Of a DNA stretch of 64,000 nt, positions 10,998 to 22,020 are shown piece by piece. Position 1 is the stretch's first letter. Every line of letters starts with the position of its first letter. A program made the position numbers and the translations under genes. Source of the DNA: Isoetes taiwanensis (taxonomy: Eukaryota; Streptophyta; Lycopodiopsida; Isoetales; Isoetaceae); assembly GCA_021234155.1 (NCBI GenBank), contig JAJEKV010000040.1, positions 9,467,541-9,531,540 on the forward strand, written 5' to 3'. The notes under the pieces were generated by a model. The model was given only the letters and a program-made list of their open reading frames with translations, was not told the DNA's origin and made no database searches.

Positions 10998-11330
10998 ATA
11001 GTCACCACATATTACAGCCACCATACCAGCAGGCACCATAATCACTATATAACACATTCAACAAATCATCTTGCCCTACATGCATGGCATATCATAACAC
11101 CCTGCAACATTAGCATCATATCACATCATCCTACAACACATCCATTATATGCGTTATATATTACGTCATTTTGCAACACATCTGCCATGTATCATAATCC
11201 TGCAACACATCTACCATATGCATCATATATTACATCATTTGGCAATACATCTGCCATGCGTCCTACATTGCATCATATATCACATATCACATCATCATGC
11301 ACCACATCTATCACATGAATTATATTGATT
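10998..11330. repeat. Degenerate CATCATATCACATCA low-complexity array
   Basis: The stretch repeats phrases such as CAACACATCTGCCAT and CATCATATATTACATCAT with a loose period of 40-60 bp. The 126-codon plus-strand frame here is His/Thr-rich translation of the repeat, not a gene. Confidence 0.65.
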
Positions 11331-11570
11331 GCAAATAGCTCATCAAATGCATTAAAGGCAGTCCCATCATATTTCTCACCATCTGCAACCCGTAACACAT
11401 GCATCATACAAATTGCATTCTCATCATAGATTATGCTTGCATTCACTATGCCATCTGAAATGCACAACAACATAATGTATTCTATGCAAAAATAAAAGGC
11501 AAACCTCTTTCTAGCAAACCGTTAAACCATAATCTTATTCCTGGGATAATTCGGCAACCTTATTACAAAC

Positions 11571-11598
11571 TATTTATTTATTTATTTATTTATTTATT
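11571..11598. repeat. (TATT)7 microsatellite
   Basis: Seven uninterrupted TATT units. Confidence 0.95.
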
Positions 11599-11719
11599 GA
11601 TGTAAGTATGTATATTATATTAACAAAAAGTAAAACCACCTAGATGAACCTTATGTCCAGAACTATTTATCATTATTTATGTCCAGTTGGATGCTGCCTA
11701 GTGGCGTGACGTTAAAATA

Positions 11720-11779
<60 letters not shown>
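11720..11779. repeat. (CTAT)15 microsatellite
   Basis: About 60 bp of uninterrupted CTAT units. Confidence 0.95.
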
Positions 11780-11829
11780 ACATCTTTTTAATATAATGCT
11801 CTCAAGTTTTTTAAGCTAGTTCCACTTTC

Positions 11830-11880
11830 CTTAGGCCGATGGGTCTCCATGGACAATAAAACTCTGTTCAATTCAACTTC
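11830..11880 (+). mobile_element. Diverged LINE 3' end
   Basis: GGTCTCCATGGACAATAAAA followed by CTCTGTTCAATTC resembles the terminus shared by the LINE copies at 25.0, 27.0 and 53.5 kb (GGTCTCCGTGGAC, A run, then TATTC units), here on the plus strand. Only the terminus is recognisable. Confidence 0.45.
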
Positions 11881-12617
11881 ATGGATGCCTACAATAGAAT
11901 TTTACTTACGCCCATTTATCTACAACTTCATGTAAAATTGTACTTACACCACATATATCTACAATTTCATGGCTGCCTGCAATAAAATTGTACTATGTCT
12001 GGCAATGTCGTTCATCTCTTACTAGTTCTTAGCCAATTTGTATTCAAGAATATGAAAATGTTAGCCACCTTTTCCAAAACCAAGTTGAACAATCAAGTAT
12101 TTGGTATGAAAAATCATTCGGCTTTGTAAAATGAAGTTTTGCCATGTTTTTTAGCATGAAATCCTTGTGACTACTTTGAACTTTGAACTATATGGTCATG
12201 CTTAAACATTTAAGACCATGGTTTGCGCATTTCATTAGAGAACCAACTGTCCAAATAAACACAGTCATTTTGATTCATCTAACATTTAAGTCAAAGAGCA
12301 ATTATTTCCACTCGTGAAAAGTAGAACGTTTGCAATGTTTTGATACACATTGACCTTTAAGTTCCAGTTTAAACTTCTTAAATGAGTTCAAACTGGGGTC
12401 TTAGAACGAAACCATGCAATAGCCGCAACTCTTTTTCATAGATGGAACATAGGAAAAAAAGCTTACAACGGGGTTTCTAAAAACATTTCAAAAGCATATA
12501 CACTAGTTTAAAGGGCCCATTAAAGAAAGGAGTGTACCAACTCCGTTTCAAGTAAGAGAGGGTAAAAAATTCTTCCATCTTGCAACAGAAGCAATGCAAA
12601 GGGTCAACTTCATTCTA
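11881..12617. other. Spacer downstream of the diterpene synthase
   Basis: No convincing reading frame or repeat. A short phrase around TTCATGGATGCCTACAATA recurs loosely between 11870 and 11990. It probably contains the 3' untranslated region of the minus-strand synthase gene. Confidence 0.4.
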
Positions 12618-15600
12618 CTAGACTGCCTCAAACAGAACCTGTTTCACGTGCTCTTTCATTGCAGTACGCGAACTATACCCATCTGTGTTCTGATAGAACA
12701 AGTGTAGTATTTTGGCCATGTTAAGCATTAAAATTTTGAATGGCTTTGGTAAACTTGTTGGACCGAATACTATCCATATCAGTTGTCTCATTGACTTCTT
12801 GATAGTATTGGTAAAAGTATTTATAGCCTGAACCTCAGTAGCACCAGGATTCTCCCTTAAATATATACACAGACTGCAAATCTTCCCATCCCTTTCCTCC
12901 CGCTGCAAATATTTCTATCAATGAGCTTAAGACACACATCAAAAAAAAAAAAAAAAAAAAACTAAAGAACAGTACCTTGTGACCTTGAATATCATTTAGG
13001 AGGCGCCCAATTGTGTTTACCAAACTCATCATTTCTTGACACTCCTCTCCATTTAACATTTCTTGTGTGAATTCTTCCTTTGAAAAGAACATTGAACTTA
13101 GCACTATGGGCTCCAATGCAATTGAGACTGTTGCAATCTTCATGTACTCCTGCATAGAAGGAACATATCTTCTACTTCGCCATTTGGCTTCCATCAGAAA
13201 AGAGCTCAGTAACTTGATCCACTGAACGGTTTTTTTATTAGAAAGAGTACTGTCAACTTCTCAGAAATGAACAAAAATGTTTGAGGACTTACAATTTCCT
13301 TTAGATCAGGCAAAATATTTCGTCTATGATAGATATGAGCCTCTTCTGACATAGCATTTACTGTATTATATAGCCCCAGAAACAGTATCCTCATATCTGT
13401 AGTCAAAGAACTGGCAGATGATACATCCCATCTGGAAACGAAGTTGCATTTTCAACGTAAACCAGATTGTGGCAAGAGCGTGGCCTAATATAACAATAAT
13501 ACCTCTTCACAGTTTCAAGAAACAACTCCAAATCCGGAAGAGAGGCCCCCACATCATAATAATCATCAAGGAAAGTTGTAAGCATGGAACATTGAGCCCA
13601 AACACGTCTTGCATTTGACATTCCAGGCTCATAAATTGTTGCTGCTGCTGAAAAGAAACATTCTACAGCCTTCTGTCGTGCAAATGCAAGTTTTTCAAAC
13701 TGGCATTCAGTGCTCCAACTTCAACAATGACAAGGAAATTGTCAATAGCAAATCCAACCCTATATCACATTTTCAACTGCGACAGTACTATTGGAATTTT
13801 CACCCTTTGTATTACCATTTAATCTTGTCCATCTCTTGCTGATGAAGATACTGGCAAAAATTAAAGTCCATTTTTGCGAGCCAGACAAGATTTTCAAGTT
13901 CCGTGCTAAAGAACCAAGCTTCGTATGAGTTATAAAGATTAAATTCTTGCAAAATATGCTCCATTTCAACAAATGCTTACTTTGGTAGATTTTTATTGCT
14001 GAAAAATTGTATGTATTGCCTAGCTTCAAGCCGCTGCAACATGCAAATCCATGGAAATTTCAAGTGGAAATCTACCTGCAGGGAAGATTCAGTTACCATG
14101 TTGCAAAGGTACAATTGATTTCTTTTTGCATGAATTTAAGCACCTCACCAAAGCCTGTAAAGCATCTCCAGGGAGCAGGCTATTGTTGATATCAATGTTT
14201 CTTTCACACTCTTGTAAGAACTTTCTGGCCATTCCACACAGTTCTTCCAAAACATACTCTTCAGGGAAATGCAACTGTGAGACCCTGTATAAACTTAATA
14301 TAGTAGCTGAGGATTGGAGGTTAATCATGCTCTCGTCCTTGTTGAATCGCATAAAAAACTCTTCAAAATTTGCAACCAATTATAAGTAATAAGCAACTTC
14401 CTCTGGATGGTAATGATGATCAATGTCAGGAGCACCAAAACCTGATGATAATTCATAGCCATTCAAGCGTAATATATAGAAAATGGTGGCGATAGTATCT
14501 AGATCATGTAATTCCCCACGTTTTATTCCATTTCCAGGCCAAATCCTACAAGTTCAAGGCAACCTTTGAGCATGGCACATAAAATGATACTTTCTCTTAT
14601 TGTGGATAGATAACCTGTATAGAGAGCTCACAATATCTCCAAATTCATGGGTAAAATGCCGAGAGATTCCAAATTGGCATATCATATTTAGGATTTGTAT
14701 GTCCTTGCAGACAGTCATGAGTCTTATTTGAGATACTGCATCTAAAATCGAAAGCTGTTGTATCTTTAGTAACATATGTAATAGACATAATTCTAGAAAA
14801 GAGATGTAAAATAAAGCCAAAATACCTGCATGATTGAGTTGATGTACAAGAGAATTTAAATACTTGAAACATTTCTCATTTTGTGTGTGCATGAATGCGC
14901 ATGCTGTTATTGCAGGGGAATTAAAAAAGGATCCATTGGGCAACTGCAGTTCAGAAATTCGTTTCCAGTCCCTAAATTCTCTTGATTCTAGAAAATGCAC
15001 ATATGTAGGATACTCACACAACTGGTTCAAGGACATCCTAATCGCAAAACCAATTACATTTTTTTAGTATGATAGCATAGTTACAGCCACAAATCTGCAG
15101 GCTCACCCTTGAAATATCATTCGCTTTTCCAAGCCAATGTGTTTCAGTTGTAGCAATTTGTTGGGAAGAGCTATATCCAGCTTTATTGCTTCATCAAGCA
15201 GTATGAGAAAAAGAATCTCAAAATCAGCAGGCAGGGAATTGTCTATCCACTTTATACTATCTTGCATTAAAGCATGGATGAAGCTTAGGCCTGGAATAAG
15301 GAGAAAGAGTATTTCTTAAAATGGTCCAAAATCTAAAATGAACTTGTGACTTTCAAAGTTCCCATGACTACTATTGAAAGTGTCCTATAGGAGTCTGCCC
15401 TACCTTTTTTCACCTCTGAAGCACCGACCTCCCACGCCTGAAGGGCAATAAGACAAGCTAGTGTGCAGCACATTAAATCAAGAGTATCCTGAATGTGATC
15501 ATTACCCCAAGACCCATTTGGCTTTTGATTGTCAATAATCCAACGTATAGCCTCTGGAAACTGTGGCCCTGCTGAGTGCACATCATGATGAGGAACTAAC

Positions 15601-16559
15601 GCAATTCGTGCAACATCGTATGCTGATAGAATTGTTTCTCCACTATTTCCAGTTGGAAAATTGTTCTTTATTATTTGAACCATATGTGTTATACCAGAAG
15701 TCTCAGCAGTCTGGGAAAAAAGTTACAGGTGTTTAAAAGCTGTTGCACACAAATGAAAGTTTAAAGTGAAAGCTGTCGGACACAAATGCTCACCATCAGG
15801 TTTATTTCTTTTAAAAAGTAGTTATCAACCTGTCCTGCTGACGCACAAAAGCTTCAGATTAAGCTAGAAGTTAGAAACCGCAGAAACAAATATCATTCTT
15901 AGTAATGTATGCCAAAGTTCCTAATGGTAATAAGAACAGTGTGTATTTAGATTGTCTCTCAGTATGTGATGCTGATGATATTGCTTCCTATGGTGATGAT
16001 GGAGCTACAGCAAATGGAAGAATGGAATTTGAAGCACATATAAGTCATCTCTATCACCTTGAGGTTGCAATCTACTTGATTTTATTTTTCTCTGCAGATG
16101 GAACTGCAGATGAAAGTTACTCACCCCTTTTTAGAACGCATGACCATTTCAGGTGAACATATCCTAAATTTCTCGAATCCACCCCTTTGGGCATCACAAT
16201 AAATCTTGAAAAAACTGAATCCACAATTCAAAACATCTCCTTTAGGACTCATATTCTTTCCACCCCCAAAAAATAAAGGATGTGTGGCCTTCATTCCAGA
16301 TATAGTTGGGCCCTGACCCACCGACCTAGATGGGGATGTTTTGTCGACGTATCAGCCTATTTTGGCAAAGTCCAACCTTTTATTTTCCTGCAGATAATTC
16401 ATAAACAACCTCCAATACATCTTCAAAAACCAATAAATAGCAAACAAAGATAAGTCGATAAAAAAGGCTTAATTGTTAAACTAAAGGTCCACAAGGTAGA
16501 AGGTTTACCTCTTCTTTCTTCAATGTACGTCTGAGTATTTCTAGTGGCAGCATTAACCC
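12618..16559 (-). CDS. Diterpene synthase (copalyl diphosphate/kaurene synthase family), class I site intact
   Basis: Exons descend 16559-16509, 15829-15794, 15710-15404, 15290-15107, 15037-14826, 14741-14615, 14545-14442, 14360-14149, 14075-13981, 13905-13816, 13718-13503, 13431-13293, 13221-12976 and 12902-12618. All are GT-AG and all phases agree, giving about 767 residues. The gamma/beta part starts ILSAYDVARIALVP and PNGSWGNDHIQD. The alpha part has DDYYD, the NSE-type NDIQGHKRE, and ends LFEAV. The class II DxDD motif reads DLDT. The family makes or uses copalyl diphosphate in plastids for gibberellin-type or specialised diterpenes. An intact DDxxD with lost DxDD suggests a kaurene-synthase-like class I enzyme. 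The N-terminus is unresolved: ATG is available within the first listed exon (16553) or in an open extension (16829), and a third option is an upstream exon at 17434-17604. No orthology to a named synthase is claimed. Confidence 0.85.
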
Positions 16560-17433
16560 CTGCATATAACAGTAATAATTCGTTAGACTTTCAAGTTTTT
16601 GGCATGTCATAATATGCAAAATAGGCAGCCAGCAATACGTATAATTTATCATCTTTGTTATTGCAATTTTACTAATAAACTTTAATACTGAATTTCTGCA
16701 CAGGTATAAACAAATGAGGGTGGTCTTAGCTACTGGTATCACAGCGCATGAGCGTGCTTTATAAACAATCGCGAAAGAGCCAATTCCCAGCCATGCATTT
16801 GCTGATAAATATGTTTCTGCATGGAACATGATTCTTGAGTTTCCATCTTTGTGGTTTGTTTTTAACAAGTTATGAAAATGAAGAATGTTTGGTTGTTAGT
16901 AGATTCTTGACACCAAGTACATCCGTTTCTATAATATTGGATGCAACAACTGTCTGCAAGGTTCGGATCAAGCCAGAAAGACATCTGGAACTAGACTTAA
17001 TAACATTGGATTATTTGTCTTAACTGAACATCATTTAGTACTTTGCACTTAGAAAAAACAGACAGACAAACTTTGTAGGTACCAGCTCCAAATAGAGCAA
17101 AGCCACCTCTGTTATAGCAACTTATTGCCAAAATACAGTGCCACACTCCAACCTATCCCAATGCTTACGCTCAACAACTATTTATGGAGAAACAAGACCA
17201 CATTATGCTGCTTAAGTCTTCGAAATAGTGTTTCTGTACTTGCATAACTGACCATTGACAAATATGGTTTCTTGCAATGGATCTCTCTAGGAGCCGTTTA
17301 ATCGAATCGAATCGAATTGAATCAAATCTCAGGCTGCTTTGTGAAGTCCATTTGCAGGAAACAAAGCATTCTAAGAAGGGAAATGCATAGCAAGAGGCAG
17401 CAAGCAAAAATAAGAAGTGAAAAATAGACGTAC

Positions 17434-17604
17434 CTGCTGCTGTGGATAGATTTGCTGACGGATTTGCCTCTTATGATGGTTTAGATTAAGACAGAGACGA
17501 AGAACACTCAGGGAAGCATTGCAGGTCACATGGCGCTGGAAACTCCTCTGTTCCACCTTCGCGAAAATAAGTTCACAGCGAGCAGTGAATGGTAGAAACA
17601 ACGA
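17434..17604 (-). other. Candidate first exon of the diterpene synthase
   Basis: On the minus strand an open frame ends CAGCAGCAG before a strong GTACGT donor, in phase with the exon starting at 16559. The peptide is basic and Ser/Asn-containing (NLNHHKRQIRQQIYPQQQ), as in a plastid transit peptide. That frame has no ATG before an upstream stop. A different frame does start ATG at about 17612. Either the start is elsewhere, a base is missing, or this exon is untranslated. Confidence 0.35.
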
Positions 17605-18640
17605 ACCATTTTTTGTTTACATTGGATTCTGCCAAAGTGGTTTGTCCACATCGATGCAGTGTGCACTACTGAAAAGCAGCACACACCACGGCTGTCTATG
17701 ATTGCTGTACGTTTCAAACTAACGATTGACACAATTTTGATTATATATGATTGGGATTATGGTAGCCTAGATGTTATTCAATGCTTCCCTTCAGCTGGTT
17801 CTCGACCCGCTCAAGGGAAAGCATTGACCCTTTAAATTCTCCACTTTAGGCCTCCGATCGTTAGTCTTTTAGAGCTTACTCGAAAATCTACTAGTCTAAT
17901 ATTCCCTTAAACAATCTATAGTTCAAGTTTCCTATCGGAAATTTGCATCTTCTGTTCCGAAAAATACATCAAAATTTTCCGGAAGAATTTCTGCACTCAA
18001 ATGGGAAATTTCATTTCCCAATCGGAAAGACCTTCTTTACCTTGGAGTTCTTTCAATGTTGATCAAGATAATCAATGGGTAGATTTGTTTTAACATGATA
18101 ATCTCCCAATGACTTATAGTGATAATCTCCTAATCTCTTGTTGTGATGTGTTCTTCCTTTTATACACCCCAAGATTTGATAGCCAGGAGGAGCCCATGAT
18201 CCTTGATGAATTGTGAGATCTATGAGTAAGGTGGCCAGTTTGCCTCCAAATATGATCTAAGTAGGAAGAATAGGATAAGTTCTCGACTTATAGCCTAGAG
18301 ATTTCCTACTATGTGTGGCTAGAGGCATTGCTCTCTCCTTTGGTTACTGCTAGTTGCCAGGTTGACTCTATACATGATGGCATTGATATAACATCGAACC
18401 TTTTGGTCCACATTGCATTGGAAGATGCAATATCCAGTGTTCAAAGCACCTATTAGTGATGTGAGAAATGGAAGGTATGGCAAGGGGTGCTACTACTTTT
18501 GTGTCATCTCCTACAAGGGATGTGATTGGTAGAAGATGGTGACACTAGGCGAGTAGGAAGTTGTGGGGAAAGTTGTGTGAGTGTGGTGCACACATTGGAT
18601 CTAACATTAGCGTTGAGAATAAAAATGGGAAAAAAATGGG
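17605..18640. other. Intergenic, no gene recognised
   Basis: This spacer lies between the divergently oriented synthase (minus) and oleosin (plus), so it should hold both promoters. Between 17930 and 18030, TTTCCNNTCGGAAA-like phrases recur in both orientations (CCTATCGGAAATTTGC, CCGGAAGAATTTC, CCCAATCGGAAAG). Their role is unknown. Confidence 0.4.
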
Positions 18641-18670
18641 CTTAGGTGGGAAAAAATCCACATGTCGAGG

Positions 18671-18697
18671 CATGCAGGAAGGGATGGGCATATAAAA
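18671..18697 (+). promoter_or_regulatory. RY motif and TATA box upstream of the oleosin
   Basis: CATGCA (18671-18676) is the core RY element bound by B3 regulators of seed or spore maturation genes. It lies 15 bp before TATAAAA (18691-18697). The TATA box sits about 41 bp before the ATG, so the 5' leader would be very short. Motif roles are known for oil-body genes; use here is inferred. Confidence 0.5.
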
Positions 18698-18737
18698 GGA
18701 AGAGGGGAGGAGGAAAAAAAGGGTGGAAGGAAAGAAA

Positions 18738-19067
18738 ATGCTGGTATGTGTGATGCCAGGGGCAATAGGGGCAGCGCTTGTAACGCTAATGTTGGCGGCA
18801 CCCATGTTTGTAATGGTAAGCCCCATTGTGGTACCAGCGGCCGTCATCGCATGCGCTACCACGGCCTGCATAGTCGCCACCTCCGTAACCGTGGTAATAG
18901 CTGCTTCCCTCGCTAACTCCATTTACGTTTACCTCCAAACCACACATCCCAACGCCAAACACCTCCTCCTCGATACTCCCCTCGATGTCAAACGCCGTGC
19001 CCATGACCTTCACTCCCTTGTTTCCTCCTTTGCCCAAACTGCCCGCCTTGTTTCTGCTCTCGATTAG
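18738..19067 (+). CDS. Oleosin, small oil-body structural protein
   Basis: This is a 109-residue intronless frame. A hydrophobic stretch of about 70 residues contains PMFVMVSPIVVP at residues 22-33. This matches the oleosin proline knot PX5SPX3P exactly. After the hairpin comes NSIYVYLQTTHP, then an amphipathic KRRAHDLHSL segment, the usual oleosin order. Oleosins coat storage-lipid droplets and enter from the endoplasmic reticulum. The N-terminal arm is almost absent: only about 21 residues precede the knot, against 35 or more of hydrophobic sequence plus an arm in typical members. An in-frame stop at 18693 rules out a longer unspliced start. The GTG at 18723 is less likely than ATG 18738. 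An upstream exon cannot be excluded. Confidence 0.8.
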   Translation: MLVCVMPGAIGAALVTLMLAAPMFVMVSPIVVPAAVIACATTACIVATSVTVVIAASLANSIYVYLQTTHPNAKHLLLDTPLDVKRRAHDLHSLVSSFAQTARLVSALD

Positions 19068-19325
19068 TCCCAGAATTTTTATCTTAGGTTACTTCTTTCA
19101 AACCATTTCAGGCATGATTTCTATTTTTGAACTCGTGTTTTTTGCATGTTAAAACTGTAAAACATTCCCATGTTTATTGCTTCGCATTAGATTTAGATTT
19201 ATGTCTCTCGGTCTTTTTCTTTATTAATCCATTTGCAAGGGCTTTATGAAGAAATGTGTCTTTCGATATATATTATTCTTATCGTAATAGCAAGCATGTC
19301 CACGTGTTTTACTCTTAACAATTCA

Positions 19326-19515
19326 TTCTCTTTAAACATCTGGTGTCGTGGGATAATCTGATCGCAACAATCTTCACCCTTAAATCGGCATCTTGGTAGC
19401 AGAGGTTATTTCTGATAATCCATTGCTCCTGAGTGATTATCAAGTCTACGGTTGAGATTGAGGAGATTATCAAATCCATGGTGATAATCCCCTCCACCAG
19501 ATGTTTAAGGGAGGC
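19326..19515. mobile_element. Foldback MITE-like unit
   Basis: Inverted ends TTAAACATCTGGTG (near 19333) and CACCAGATGTTTAA (near 19494) pair perfectly. The arms continue as an imperfect stem containing GGGATAATC and GATAATCCC. Size is about 190 bp with no coding capacity. No target duplication could be fixed. Confidence 0.6.
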
Positions 19516-19527
19516 CAACCCTCCTCT

Positions 19528-19830
19528 CTCCATGATTATGGCAGATAACCCTCTCGGCCTGCCGGCCTCGAGGGTTATTTGCCATAATCATCTCAAGAGG
19601 AGGGTTATCCTCCTCTTAAATCAGAGGCATCGAAAATTTACAATCCAGCTTTTCTTAGCCGTCGGATGTAGAGCAATTAAAATCTCGAACAAATTGCAAC
19701 AGGAGATTACAGTGATAACCAACTGATTTAAGGAGGTCAACGTTGTCTATAGTTGGTTATATGGATAACCCGTCGTGCCTGTTGGCTTCGTGCGTTATTT
19801 CGCATAACCAGCTCGAGGGCAACGTTAACC
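19528..19830. repeat. Cluster of related hairpins
   Basis: TGATTATGGCAGATAACCCTC at 19532 pairs with GAGGGTTATTTGCCATAATC near 19571. AAGAGGAGG-GTTAT-CCTCCTCTT is an almost adjacent palindrome. A second hairpin of the same design, GGTTATATGGATAACC with GGTTATTTCGCATAACC-like sequence on the other side, lies at 19755-19812. The repeated theme is GGTTAT/ATAACC stems with a GC-rich loop. Confidence 0.65.
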
Positions 19831-21255
19831 AATAATAGATGTAGTGTATGTATAATAAGGTGTAAAAAATGTGAAAAGAGTATAGTATTACATAAGATTG
19901 TGAATGGTTATGGAGGTGTATTTGTATATATTTTAGTATGATGCTGATGGTGGATGGGCTGGTTTGACCCAAAATCTGTCTTCATCAAAATCGCTATTTT
20001 AGATGTTAGAAGAACGTGACATGGACATGCTAAAAAAAAGGATAACGTGGCATCTTGCTATTTAGGGAAGATATATTCTATTTACGGTATTCCCGATCTA
20101 GGGTGAGCGAGAGCAAAACGGGGCAAGGAACAGGGGCAGGGCTGCATGATCTTTGGGGCTTTTTCGGGCGGCATGATGCTGGGGCTTTTTGTAACAGAGA
20201 CGAAGCCAATGGAGGGAATTTCTTTGAAGCCAATGAAGCCTTCTTTGTATTTCTCTGTGCAGAGCTGAGGCCAATGAAGCCTTCTTTGTATTTCTCTGTA
20301 CGAAATTCGAGCATTCTAAGCAATCTTTCCGCTTTTTGTTTGTTTTTTTTCGATTTGATTTTTTAACATTTGAAGCTCGCGTCAACTTGCTTTGATTCGA
20401 TCCTTGTCTTTGGGCTTAACGTAATTTTTCAAATGAGATTGGGTAAAGTTTTTGTTTGTTCTTGTTAAATTTACGATGGATGGCATGATAATCTTTGGAT
20501 TCATGGCGCCTTTTGAGAGTCTTTGGTAGCCATGACAAGTAAGACGCTGTGGGCTTACTTGAATATCACAGATCTGATTACGCTAACCGCAAACCACGCC
20601 GTTGTTGCTTATTTGTTTGGTTATGCTCACATGGGTTTGGGTTTGATGATGCTTGGTTGCGTACCGCAATGCCTCTTCAAAAAATCCTAAACGCAGCTGA
20701 CCATTTGAAGCCTACCGTGATGAGCTTGCATTAGACTAGTTTTCCATGAACATCTTTGCTTGGTAAAGCAGTTTGGGCCACGCCAAGTTTAAATATATAT
20801 AGAACTTCAGTTTTCCATATTGGTTTGAAGGAAAATGGTGTCTTTTATTCTCGGCAGAGAGGTTCAAATCCTCTTAGGATGCAATCCGTGAAGTTAGTTC
20901 TATTATTAGTGAATGGTAATATGAGCATGTCTGTGTTGTGTTGACTTGTATGCTGACTTCGTGCAATGGTTTAGGAATCATATGGTGACGTGGAAAAGGG
21001 TGTTTGACCCCATCACAAATTGTGTAGACGGTGGAGAATGTGGCATAGGGAATATTAATTGGAATATTATGCAAATCAATGGCCATAATTTCACGATAAT
21101 AGAAAACAAGCGATAACAAGAGCATCCAATCATTTGACTATATCTACATCTGGACTAAGATGCTAATCTATGATTTTACAATCTGACTAAAATGTTTTAA
21201 GATGATCTTAACAATATACAAAGATAGTGCTTTTGCATCTTATAAACTCTCTTTA
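19831..21255. other. No gene recognised; one 30 bp direct duplication
   Basis: GCCAATGAAGCCTTCTTTGT plus ATTTCTCTGT occurs at 20229-20258 and again at 20269-20299, inside a 103-codon plus-strand frame that is otherwise unrecognised. The frames at 20549-20944 are also unrecognised. Confidence 0.4.
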
Positions 21256-21261
21256 ATTTGA

Positions 21262-21406
<145 letters not shown>

Positions 21407-21454
21407 GTTGATCATGCCCACATTGGACCTTGAAGGTCATGGAGCAGAAAATAT

Positions 21455-22020
21455 TTACATTTGATTAATTCTCATAAGGACGGTATGATGAGAGTCCAAC
21501 GCCTTGATATACAAAACCAAGATCGCGGTGGCCTCATGCTAAGGATAGTATCAAGACACGATTCATCAATTCCAAACTTATCACGAATATCCGAGTATGC
21601 CGAACACCGTGTAAGTACGTGTGTCTCATCCTCTAGTGCCTGTTGATCACAGAAAACACAAATCCAATTCTCTCTTGGAACCCCTGCCCACCTGCCTGTC
21701 TCTATACCAAGATGATGCGAGCTTGTCCTATATCATGCAATCATGTGCTTGAGATTCCTTGTCACGTTAGCCTTCAAATAGTCTTGTTCTGCATAGACCA
21801 TCATCGGATTTATGTCTTCAGTGTACTTCGTCATTCTACTACCTTTTACCGACCAGAGAATAGAAAGTGGTGACATGTTCTTCAATGAATGTTTTGATAT
21901 ATTTGGATCTCTACAAACATGCGCGACAATAGATTCATCTCCCATTGCTTGTCTAAGTAGGGCCATTTTTAAATTTCGTAGCTCTTTTAAAGTTAGATCA
22001 ACTATTGAACATATTAAGAA
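21455..22020 (-). mobile_element. LINE C-terminal fragment, diverged
   Basis: On the minus strand, broken frames give ETGRWAGVPRE, then a Cys-rich CVFCDQQALEDETHVLTRCS, then DIRDKFGI. This is the zinc-binding segment found after the reverse transcriptase in many plant LINEs (CVFC...EDE.HVL..C...DIR). The upstream part (frame 21733-21966) aligns loosely with the LINE at 25.3-26.4 kb. 5' truncated and decayed. Confidence 0.5.

Noticed and set aside
10938-11318. His/Thr-rich 126-codon plus-strand frame
   Set aside because: It follows the low-complexity CATCAT array and has no domain.
13946-13980. A 35 bp intron ending at GCAAG in the diterpene synthase
   Set aside because: It is too short for a plant intron and the joined frame hits a stop; the 75 bp alternative works.
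14385-14525. Stop codons that seemed to break the diterpene synthase near 14387 and 14564
   Set aside because: Both fall inside short GT-AG introns (14361-14441 and 14546-14614) that keep phase and restore family alignment.
15905-16156. Plus-strand 83-codon frame opposite the diterpene synthase
   Set aside because: It lies in a long intron of the minus-strand gene and matches nothing known.
18545-19037. Frames antisense or out of phase to the oleosin
   Set aside because: Only the 18738-19067 frame carries the proline knot and hydrophobic hairpin.
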